A stretch of DNA of 64,000 bases from Phialophora verrucosa (lineage: Eukaryota > Ascomycota > Eurotiomycetes > Chaetothyriales > Herpotrichiellaceae). Shown here in pieces: positions 53,901-64,000 of the stretch (positions within the stretch are counted from its first letter, which is position 1; the number at the start of each line of letters is the position of its first letter). The notes below the pieces were generated by a model. That model did no database searches and had not been told where the DNA came from. It worked only from the letters and a program-made list of their open reading frames with translations. Made by a program: the position numbers and the translations under genes. The stretch covers positions 1,116,001 to 1,180,000 of the forward strand of contig MSED01000009.1 of the NCBI GenBank assembly GCA_002099365.1, in the 5' to 3' direction.

Positions 53901-56198
53901 ATGTCTTACGGCGGTGGCTACGGCTCGTCAAGAGACGGCGGTTATTCAAACGGGTACGTGAAAACCATCTTCGTGAGATGTAAACTGCTCCAGATGTCTT
54001 GTGGCACTTCCTCCAGTGCGCTTGACGCCGGTCGCAGAGTTTCTCACTCGCTGTTGTCTTGCGCTCACTAACTGTCTTCATCAGATACGGCGGCGGCCAC
54101 GGTCACTCTAACGGCTACTCCAACGGCTACTCTAACGGTTACGGCGGTTCAAACGGATACTCTGGCGGCGGCGGAGGTGACAAGATGTCCAACCTGGGTG
54201 CAGGCTTAAGAGAGCAGAATTGGGATCTTGCCACCCTGCCAAAATTTGAAAAATCATTCTACCACGAGGATCCTGCCGTCACTGCCAGATCACAACGCGA
54301 CGTTGATGAATTCCGCAGAAAGGCTGAAATCTCAATCCAAGGCCGCAATGTCCCCCGCCCGGTCGAGACTTTCGATGAGGCTGGATTTCCCAGTTATGTC
54401 ATGTCCGAAGTCAAGGCTCAAGGCTTTGCCAAACCTACCGCCATCCAGTCTCAGGGCTGGCCCATGGCTCTATCCGGACGCGACGTGGTTGGTATCGCGG
54501 AGACCGGATCTGGCAAGACTTTAACCTACTGCTTGCCAGCCATTGTTCACATCAATGCTCAACCGCTCCTCTCTCCAGGCGATGGCCCAATCGTCCTTGT
54601 CCTTGCTCCGACCCGAGAACTTGCCGTCCAGATTCAACAAGAAATCACGAAGTTCGGCAAATCCTCTCGCATCCGAAACACTTGTGTCTACGGTGGTGTT
54701 CCCAAGGGTGGCCAGATTCGCGACCTTACTAGGGGCGTAGAAGTCTGCATTGCTACTCCTGGTCGTCTTATTGACATGCTCGAGTCTGGCAAGACCAATC
54801 TTCGCCGTGTGACATACCTCGTCCTAGATGAAGCCGATCGCATGCTTGACATGGGTTTCGAGCCTCAAATTCGCAAGATCATCGGGCAAATTCGTCCAGA
54901 CCGACAGACTTGCATGTGGTCAGCCACATGGCCCAAGGAAGTCCGCCAGTTGGCTTCTGACTACCTCAACGACTTCATTCAGGTCAACATTGGTTCGATG
55001 GACTTGTCTGCGAACCACCGAATTACTCAAATCGTCGAAGTTGTGTCCGAATTCGAAAAGAGAGATCGCATGATCAAACACCTCGAGCAGGTCATGGAAG
55101 ACCGCAACAACAAGATCCTCATCTTTACAGGTACCAAGCGTGTCGCTGACGATATCACGCGTTTCCTGCGGCAAGACGGATGGCCCGCACTTTGTAAGTG
55201 GACCTGCTGCCCTATCATCGATTCAAAACTGACAGTTGAATAGCCATTCATGGTGACAAGCAACAGAACGAACGTGACTGGGTTCTGAATGAATTCAAGA
55301 CCGGCAAGAGCCCAATCATGGTTGCTACGGACGTTGCGTCCCGTGGTATTGGTATGAACAGACAACAACCCCCCTCCCCCTCTCCCTTTTGTCCGTCTTC
55401 TGTATTTCTTACCATTGCCGTCGTGTGGCATATGGTGCACGCTCTCTTTCCGCTTGTTACGCTACTGTACTGCGTAACTTGTCCAGGCTTTTGTGTTCTC
55501 CTCGGTCCTTCTAGTAGACATCCTGGATACTACTGCAGTTTGCCAGCACTCAGCTTATTGACTCTCACATCTGCTTCGTCCGACACGAGTAGGCTGTGGG
55601 ACATTTATTTTGACCAAATCAAGCTGCAAATCCAGGATCTCTATCCCCCAAGGACCGTAGACCATTGCCAATTTTCCGGACATGGACATTGGCCACCAAA
55701 AGGATGATGTTCCGAGCTACAGAGAGAGTGACATGCGCCTCCGCTCACACGACCACATATGGTCCCCGACGCTCCGTAAGACTTCCATTGGCTAAGTTGC
55801 TAACCTGTCCACTCAAGATGTACGAGATATTACTCATGTCTTCAACTACGACTATCCCAACAATTCTGAGGACTATGTTCATCGGATCGGCAGAACTGCC
55901 CGTGCAGGAAAAAAGGGCACAGCTATCACGCTCTTCACAACAGAGAGTAAGTCCGGCCCCCCCTCTCAGTAAGGGTTGAGATTGCTGACTTTCCCCAGAT
56001 GCTAAACAGGCCCGTGACCTCATCTCTATCTTGCAGGATTCGAAGCAGAACATTGATCCTCGTCTCGCAGAGATGGCTCGCTACTCCGGAGGCGGCGGCG
56101 GCGGTCGTGGTTATGGCGGTCGCGGCGGTCACCGTGGCGCCGGTCGTGGCGGCTTCACTGCCTCCAATGCTGCACCTCTCGGCAGGTCCAGATGGTAG
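53901..56198 (+). CDS. DBP2: DEAD-box RNA helicase DBP2 (p68/DDX5 group)
   Basis: Five exons (53901-53953, 54085-55193, 55244-55351, 55818-55946, 55999-56198) give 532 aa. The N-terminus is Gly/Tyr/Ser/Asn-rich with three GYSN units. Helicase motifs are complete: PTAIQSQGWP (Q motif), AETGSGKT, PTRELA, GG, TPGRL, DEAD, SAT, and after the long intron HRIGRTARAGKKG, where the usual Gly after Thr is Ala. The C-terminus is RGG-rich. DBP2 acts in rRNA processing, mRNP assembly and nonsense-mediated decay. The third intron (466 nt) lies after ASRGI, about eight times longer than the usual 50-60 nt in this window. It matches the place of the large regulatory intron in yeast DBP2, as far as I recall, so self-regulated splicing is plausible. 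Confidence 0.95.
55352..55817 (+). other. Long intron of DBP2
   Basis: This intron is 466 nt, with donor GTATGA and acceptor TCAAG. It falls inside the C-terminal helicase domain between motifs V and VI. Its first 30 nt hold a run of C residues. Retention would extend the frame by some 120 residues before a stop or, depending on frame, truncate the protein before motif VI. Confidence 0.75.
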
Positions 56199-59100
56199 TA
56201 CGATCGACTCGATGCCTTCGAAACAAATCCGACGGTGCGGGTCGTCGAATATGGCCTTCACCTCGCGAGTCTCGCCACACTTATTTTCCTATGGTCATGG
56301 GGACTGATAGAACTTCGAGGCTGCATTGCATTATTGGCTCAGGCGTCAAGGGGCATAGGGTGGAAGTGATAGATTGGTGTGTTTGTGGGCTGGGCACGAT
56401 TTTGTTTCGTTTGGGCATGGTTAACACGTTCACGGTATTCCCCAAGGTGTGAAAGACGGGTGAGAGCCCAGCATCTCTTGAACGCAGGGGGTGATAGAGC
56501 TGGGTATTCGTGACGAGAGAAAGATGCCTCGATGGCTTTCTATCACAAGACGAGTGATGTTGGAGCCATCAATTAGGCTGACATGAGGCGTGCAGGTATT
56601 GTACTCATTCGTCTCATGCAAGGTCGATAGACATAGACTACTTGCTACATAGCTTCCGTGTACAATCAAACACGCATTTGCTGTAAAAGTTCACAACCCT
56701 TTGATATACGCAAAATTCGATATCCGTCAACATCAGTAGATTTCACGGGGCAGAATCATTGAGACACGCCAAACACGCAATGCCGAGCTTCCAAACAGGT
56801 GCCCGTACGCTGAAGCGTAGCCGTGAACGTTCTGTGACAAGGAGGTGTAGAACTTGGCCACATGTTTGGTCTTGACAAGTTCAATGGACGAGAGAAGAGA
56901 TAGAGCTTCAGGCCCAGGGAGTGTTTTCGGCTGGGGCACTGAGTTTTCGAGCAGAGATGCAGTCTCCGTATTTCATACATCTATGACACAAATTCTCACA
57001 CTTCAGATCTCTCTAACATCGTGTTTACTGACTTCTCGTCACTGTCTTACTCTCGCGGCACCCCCTTCTGTAACAGAGAACATGGCTTAATCCAAACCGT
57101 GAGAAGCGGCCCCGGTGCCCGTAGAGAGCAACAGGTTCGCCATCTCCCGGGCTTGCTTGCTTTGCGCTTGACGACGAGGTTGGCTGTTACAAATCTCGCG
57201 TATGAGCCATTCAGTTCTCCGAGCATGAGGGAAAGGGCCAGGGCGCCAAACGAGCGGTCTTGAGCTAATGAACATGGCTGGGGATTGTGTCGGGACGATC
57301 CTGTACATGAATCTCTACATGAAGATGGCAAATCAAGGGAGGTAGACCCCGCAAGGACAGCAACAAGAAGAAAGTGTCATGGAAGTGCAAGAAGGCTGAT
57401 CCCGACCGTATCACGATCAATCCGCGCGTCTACCTTGCTGTCACAGAGTCTGCGGTCATCTGCACTTGCCCTGCATTGCATAGCGAGGTGCGGAGGTCGC
57501 TGGTGGTATCTGAACGCCACGAATGCTTTATGAGCAGGTGCGACTTTCGAAAGTTGTTTGGCCCCTGGAGGCACCTTTTCCAGCAGGAACAGGCTGCGGT
57601 TCACTGCACTTGGCTCGTTGCCATAAAACCGTGCCTTGAGCGCACGACTTACTGTATCACGCAATGCATGCAGCGGCAGGCACTTCTGTTCAGGCTTTCG
57701 AGTAGAGATCATTATTGGATTGGTGCCTTGAGAAGGTGATCGCTGCTGTTACCGGGACACTTGATTGCCTGGCAACATGTCCGGGAGCAGCCTGGAAACT
57801 GAAAACTCTGGTTCTTGCAAGGTTACAAACTTACTTGGATAGTCAGTCCTGCACAGTCAGTCCTTCCGTGTTATCCGTGTCTAGGTTTGAGATTTCCCCC
57901 TTTGGCTGCAGCCAAGGAATTGAAGAGATTGGGCGTTGAGTGCTGCAGAAAATCCTCGAGGCAAGGCTGTTTCGACAGCAGGACAGTTGGAACACACTGG
58001 CCTCGCAACGAAAGTCAGCTGGACACGAGTAGTACCAAGTGGCAATTCTGGAGAGCCCGAAATACTAGAGGAGATGCCATTTTGTGACTCGCAGCGTCAA
58101 CGAAACTACGGTTTCCGAAACAAAGAAGATTCTTTGCCCCGGGGGGAGGTCTGAGCGCTCCGCTTGATGTTCGAGTTCTGCGTTGCGTGGGTAGCAGGTG
58201 AAGCCTTGAGGTGGACCCTGAGATACGAGGAGTGAAACCATGTTGATCGTCGGGCGCGTGGTCAGCCTACAGTACATGGCACCGAACCATGCAGAGGAGC
58301 TCGAGATGACTTTGGTCGCTAAAATCCGGAAAGAGTGACGCCTTGAGTGCGGAAGATTCATCGGGATACCGACTGCCCGATTCATCTCCGCTCAAAACTC
58401 TCTCCTCGGCCGATTTGTTAATTAACAGTCTCGGAGAACTCGTATTTTGTACACAGTAGGGCCTTTTGACCCTCGCACATCGTCTCAGTGCATTCCCTAG
58501 CGGGAGTTGCATTTGCTCGCCAGGACAGACAGCGCTGGCACCTCGAGTGTTTGTAGAGGATGAAAGAAGAATGTGCGTACATGCTCCTCCGCGCTCGCAG
58601 CTGGCGATTCAGCGAGAGAAGGCTACGGAACGGGAGTAATTAGCGGAGGGGCCCTTAAAACCCCGGACAGAGTTTTATCGCTGGTGATTGAAATTGGAAA
58701 CACCAGCAACATCTGGCCGTCCAATATAATGTAAGAGCTGATTCATCGGAGAGAACAGGCGCACAGGAAGTTTACAAGCGACGAAAAGTCAATCCTGATG
58801 TCGATGGCTTGCGTGTCCCGTGTGCCCGTCTACGAGTACAGTAATGTGCCAAGCGATCATGTTCACTGGGGGGGTTGTTGGGCACTTGGATGTCACCGAC
58901 TGCACCAACCATGCACTATCCCCATGTCCACAAGGACAGAGGAGCCAGTTAAGCGGCAGTACAATCAGCCGCTATTAGGAAGTCGCCAAGTTTGGGCAAG
59001 GGGTACGAAGTGTCTGGAGGAGAGTTACGAAGACGGGGCCGCAAGGTTGGGAAAACAGATGCGGTGTGAAATGTACGGCTTTTCCCGTAGACAATGCTGC

Positions 59101-61900
59101 TGGTGGCGCTGTTGTTTTCCTTGGCCTATCCCGAGCGTGCCCCGGGCAATTTGGGCACCCTGGCACCCGGGAAAGTGAGTACCTTGGTCCAGGGCGACGG
59201 CGAGACTTGTGCCATTGCGGTCTGTTGTTGTTGGGCAAGCCTGACAGCGGCAATGGCTGTGTTTTTATTGTCAATGCCGTTAACCTTTCGACAGGGCGAC
59301 GTAGTCAAAAAGGCGTTATTGACTCCCCAAATACCGTTAACGTGCGGCTCAAGCTTTTCCACACGGTGGACCGAAATCTGGACCCAGAAGCTCCAAGAGG
59401 TCCCGGCATGGTGGTTGAGCTAGCTTGGATCCAACGGCCTCTACCAAACTGCCCTCTACGGAGTACGGAGTACACACTTGTTGATGCTTTTCCTCGGCTG
59501 GGCAGACATAGGCCCAGTGAACCACTCGCGGTCACTGATGGAGATACCCTCTGTTCTCTCGGATGCATTGCAGCCGTTTATGACGGATTTATGAACAGAT
59601 GCACGCCCAGTTCAGTTGAAGCGAGGAGAAATCTGCCTCGAATGTATCGCCCTCGGTTCTTACCCCTCGAGATGTACCGGCATCTCTCGTTTGGGTCTGA
59701 CGCAGCTCGAGTGCAGCAAGCCTGCATCTGCCACCCTGCAGAGCACATGGACTTAGGCGTAGTGGGGGTCCGAGGTCGCGTTTGCCCCCTAAACGGAAAC
59801 TTCTCCAGCGATTGAATACGGAGTAACTCGTACTTACCCGAGCGCTCGGCAGAGGGACGCTAGCAGAGTTTAGAAAGCACAAAGAAGGATACTATTAGTT
59901 TTCTCACCTGCATGAGGGATCCAACTCGATTGCAACCACGGCTGGTCGATGCATCGACTTACTCCTTTCGCGCTTCTTGACTTGTTGACATGGCTGGGAG
60001 GTCAAGGGTCTGAGACTTTGCCTTTTTTTGGCCACGTTGTATCGTTTGAATAGACGGCTAGATCAACCAAGAGGAACGAAAACAAGCCCATCCTGGCCCA
60101 TGTATACTAAGCCTGCAAGTTTGCAGCAGAGGCTATGAAAGCCCGCGCACTCAGCCTCGTCACACGATAGCGTGGTCATTACTCTGTACATGCCCTGGCT
60201 CACAGTGTTGATGGGGAAGGTGGGCGGCGTTCCATTAGTGGGAATATTCCTGCTCACAACAGGAACCTGCAACTCAAACCAAGCGGCGACTTTGCGGACA
60301 GTGTGATGCAAAAGGACCACGGGCGGCAGTTTTTGTCTTGTCTGGTATCGAACCGAAGCCCACAGTGGCCGAGAAGCTTCTGTACTGATTGACGTGCTGC
60401 TCTGACGGCCGAAGTGATGATGGGTTGTATAGCGAGCAAGGTTGTGCTCTGACGCTGACATGCGTTTCAAGATGACGGGCAGATATTTGTCATAGCTTCA
60501 TGATAACTCGTCCTCCAGACATACCAGTGGATTCTTTCATATTTCATAGCCGAGAGAAGTGGGTAATAAGTGTCCTAGGCAATGCCAACAGCGAGTGCTT
60601 CACGTCCAGGATGGGGAGCAATGAATCATGGGTGGCTGGACTGGGGCGGGATGATTTGGTTGCACTCAGCACTGGATTGAAGCAGTATCTTCTGTCGTAG
60701 GTTTCGCTGCGGAAACGTATATTTAACGAGTTCAAAAGACCATCCGCATGGGAAAGCACCGGCGCACGACCGCCACCGACAATATGAAACGTTTGCAGTT
60801 GCGCCTGCTACATAGGCGAGAAAGAAGTTCACGCGGTCGCAGTGAGCAAGTAATGAATTTTGACCAGAACGTTTATAACATCGTTCATGGAGGGCTTTCA
60901 ACCTTGACCAAATCTGGTGCGCTAGACTGTTGAAGTAGTAGGATCAGAAAGTGTGATTGGTGAGGGTGATTAGGGACGTCTTTAGGCATCCTGGGGAAGT
61001 GAAGCTCGAGGGGGGAGATGCTAGCTTCGGTCGAGAGTCGTTGGGCCCCGAGATCGAAGCTTGACCCAGACATGGAATGCGAGATTTTACCTTCGGAATT
61101 CGTGTTTCCGTCGAACACGAGCCAACGTTGCGACACCCTGCGAGTATCAATGACAAGAGGCTCCCTGTCAATCAGGTCGGGGTCTGGACAAAATGTAGAG
61201 ACGATGGAGCCCTATTGCGATATCGCCGGTAATTAACGTGGGAAGTGTAACAAGTATGTTTATGCTCCGCTATTTCCATTGCGAAAGGGTTTCCTATGGT
61301 GTGGGCATCTGATAAAGAATTCTGCAGGCGAAGTGGTCTGAGGGCGCATGGCCTGCAGCAAGGGGGGGAGACTGCCGTGCAGAAATCAACAGGGTGACAC
61401 GGTGCATTGAGAGGAAGATGATCAGAGTGCGGAGTGGACACTAGGCGTGCAAGCCAATGAGAGATCACACCGTGACCCTGGAATCGGGGAAAGGTCTCGG
61501 AGAGAGCAACAACAAAGCTGTCGTCCCAGCGGTCATGATTGGTGTTTCGGACGAGAACGAGGCGAAAACGACATGCAATCGGGAGGCCATCACGCACTTC
61601 TGCGAGAGAGACTTGACTCCCATTTGTACCGCCAGCTTGAGGACGGCGGACGCGTGGGGATGTATTGATAGCCAAGACCCCACTAGCCCACAAATGTCTA
61701 GCTCATGGTGTAACCCTGCAGGAAGAGTGCGGACTATTACCGACCCATCAGCTCACCGTTCAGTTCGATATCGAAACTCGACACGCCCCCCTTCGATGCC
61801 CTTCTTCATTCCGTCAGTGCTCTACCAGGGCACAACGAAACATTCTGCAAGAAGAGGCGACGGTTGTGACACACAGCGGCGGCGGACAGGACCAGATTCT
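56199..61900. other. Gene-poor 5.7-kb region
   Basis: The longest frames (59066-59815 with 249 codons, 61693-61172 with 173) lack recognisable motifs and have amino-acid make-up like translated non-coding DNA. No exon set joined across introns gives a known domain. I see no transposon ends, AT-rich decay or tRNA. It may hold non-coding RNAs or a lineage-specific gene that I cannot support. Confidence 0.5.
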
Positions 61901-64000
61901 TGCTGAATGGCCTGAGCATCAATACTGAAGCGAGTCCGGAGTGAAATCAAAATGATGGATCGCCAAAAATAATTTGCGCCTGTGTTTCCAGGCTTCTGCG
62001 CTCCGCTCCCAAACTGCTGGGCTCCCTGTTTGTCCCCTCGCACACCTTCCAAGCTTGCTGCCTCTTCCCTGTCCCTCGGTTCATCGGCTACTGTTGCAAA
62101 TCCGGAATCACACTTCTCGTCGCTCCGTTCTCTCTCCTTCCCCAAAGAATCACTTGATCAAAGATTCGACTCCAATTGCAATCTCATTCATTCTTGCTTG
62201 ACTCACGGCTCTCCACTCAACCACGTCATCGACCCCATCCTTCGACCCTTTCTTCGTCAAACCACAACCTATCCTTGTCCGCCTTCCTCCGTCCTGTTGC
62301 TCCACCGGAAACTTTCTTGACCGTCACCTCAGGAAGCGTCCCCGGTCGGCGAACAGCTTGCTGCATCCTGCTGGGCTGCTTCCAGGTCACGGGCCAATCA
62401 GAGCGGGTGCCAAACCCTTCCACACCTGGTCTGCGCTGCATCATTATTCACCAGCGGCAGCGGCCACAGTGTGACCGTGGAGTGCACACACACACACACT
62501 GTTCACCACCTGCCCATAGAGAGCGGAACTTTGCCCTGATCGCTTCTCATTTCTTCTTCTGCTTTTGTGCAGCCCGCCAGTAGCAGCACGGACGCAGCGC
62601 AGTCTCGCCGCCCTCTCTTGGAGCTCGATCCAACCCCAAGTGTGCAGGCGCAGAAGAAGCCACTCAGCAGCCACCGACTGCTCAACCACACCTGGTTTCT
62701 TTACTTCAACCAGAATTCAGATCTCCCCCAATATCTCCTACGAGTACCTCTTCTCCGCGTTGACCCTTCACATCTTCGCCACTAGCTGTCTTGTCCGTAG
62801 CTCTACCTATGTCACGCGTTAAGGGACAGCAGTGAAAAAGAAGGAAACATTCATCCCACGGATTCTGATTGAGCCATTGGACAATTTCGGGGGTGGCCCA
62901 CTCGAAAGACAATCTTCACCCCCCTGCCTGAGGGCTAGGCTGCTAGCTTGCCGCTGTCGCGCCATCACCGCTTTGACACTAGTTGGGGGCTCGAAGCTTC
63001 GGCGCTTTACTGCATCTTCGTCGACACTCCACCTAAACTCGACTTCCAAACTCTGTTTGCCGGTGCGTGTAAACCTGCCTCTGCCCTAGTGCAGCCTATC
63101 GAGCTTGCATCAAGCGACCGGGGTTAGGGTCATCTCCCTCAAAGGCGAATAGGTCACGGCTCAAAACCTCGTCCCGGCACACGCCTTCTCCATTATCAAA
63201 ACAAACTGCGATTGGCAGGAGACGTGGTGAATGAGTGTGCGTCCGGGTTCCACACCTGAAGGCGGTCACCCATTTACTTCTCTGATCGAGCACCAACGGA
63301 CGAGGACCCCAAGTTGAGGCGGTCTCCCGGCGCAAGAATTTCAGAGAAAACAACCTTGTCACATCACCGGGCAACAACCACCTGTTCTGGTTGGCAGGAG
63401 CAACACAGCAGTCGACTCGTCAAAGGCGAAATAACCCGCCATTCAACTGCTACATAGAACAGGAGGATCTTGGGGCCAAAGGCAGACCTATCACAATCCT
63501 CTGACTTTTGAAGAGGTTGGCCCCCCGGTTACCCTTTTATCTCTGCTCTTTATTAGTCTTTGGGCCCGCACCATCTCGAGAGCTTCTCTTGAATCAGTGC
63601 AAGCTTGCAACTAGCGCAGAGGATCGTGTTAAACCTCTCACTTTCGACCCATTTTCGCCCTCGGTTCGACGATACACTCCGCTGCCCCTGGTCAAAGATC
63701 ACCTATCCTTTTCTGCTCGAGTGCTTGCACGCCAGGACCGATTTGGTGCCCGTTCCTCGTGCAAAAAAGCGCTTGCCGCTCCCGACCCAACCCCATCTCA
63801 GTCCAATCTGCTCTCCACAACGGCCGGCGTCTTTTGAGTCGGGCCACTGCCTTGGGGCTCTCGTCTCGACAGCCCTCAAAATAAAGATCGCGCCGGTCTT
63901 TTCTAAGGATTGCTTCAGTCGAATCGTTGTCTTCCCGTCCAGTCTGTGGCCTGGACGATTTTACTCGGAGCGACCACTCTCATCCACAACTTTTCTCTCG
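61901..64000 (+). promoter_or_regulatory. Pyrimidine-rich probable promoter / long 5' leader of a gene beyond the window
   Basis: The plus strand here is rich in CT runs and short upstream open frames, as in long leaders of fungal regulatory genes. A (CA)n run (about 62485-62500) is present. No coding region starts before the window ends, so the gene, if it exists, is outside. Confidence 0.4.

Noticed and set aside
59066..59815. 249-codon plus-strand open frame
   Set aside because: Composition is that of non-coding DNA, many Cys/Arg/Gly codons occur without pattern, and no domain is recognised.
63118..63128. Telomere-like GGTTAGGG
   Set aside because: Only one unit, inside ordinary sequence; no array follows.

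Overview
The window is nuclear DNA of a filamentous ascomycete (Pezizomycotina). The signs are many introns of about 45-70 nt with GT...AG ends, fungus-only families (Zn2Cys6 factor with fungal_trans region, NB-ARC/TPR NLR, HeLo-like/DUF7580 protein, ATG15, class I/II chitin synthase, Hos3-type deacetylase, R3H-associated protein) and intergenic spacing of 0.3-3 kb. Dothideomycetes or Eurotiomycetes fit best, but the genus cannot be read from the sequence. I see no rRNA, confident tRNA, transposon or CRISPR. Gene models were rebuilt by hand from splice sites and reading frame; each multi-exon model listed closes in frame.

Layout. 0-8.4 kb: a DUF3468-type regulator-like protein without a zinc cluster, then a large zinc-finger NB-ARC/TPR NLR (minus) divergent from a HeLo-like/DUF7580 protein (plus). 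This is the most immune-like or self/non-self part of the window. 9.3-14.4 kb: a five-exon CmcJ/GA4-desaturase-like oxygenase, the autophagic lipase ATG15 and an archaemetzincin. 15.2-20.9 kb: a conserved ascomycete protein, a RING-like protein and a DUF1774 membrane protein. 21.4-24.4 kb: a secreted M28 leucine aminopeptidase divergent from an R3H-associated/R3H protein. 27.1-30.7 kb: a conserved unknown protein and a small three-exon dsRNA-binding-like protein. 31.8-35.6 kb: an eight-exon queuine tRNA-ribosyltransferase, a ketopantoate-reductase-family enzyme, and a doubtful small arginine-rich ORF.

36.0-46.8 kb: a Hos3/HosB histone deacetylase with a long basic tail, two related Cys-rich proteins sharing an N-terminal cysteine pattern and a KRSRVSR motif, and a chitin synthase. 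47.4-56.2 kb: a 61-bp direct duplication, a disordered protein, a small membrane protein, a Zn2Cys6 transcription factor, and the DEAD-box helicase DBP2 with an unusually long intron inside its helicase core. 56.2-64.0 kb: almost 8 kb with no supportable gene; its right end is pyrimidine-rich and looks like the promoter or long 5' leader of a gene beyond the window.

Functional links are few. ATG15 and LAP are hydrolases of the vacuole and the outside. QTRT1, DBP2, the dsRBD protein and the R3H protein are RNA-related but unlinked. The NLR and HeLo-like protein are the only pair whose arrangement suggests a joint function.
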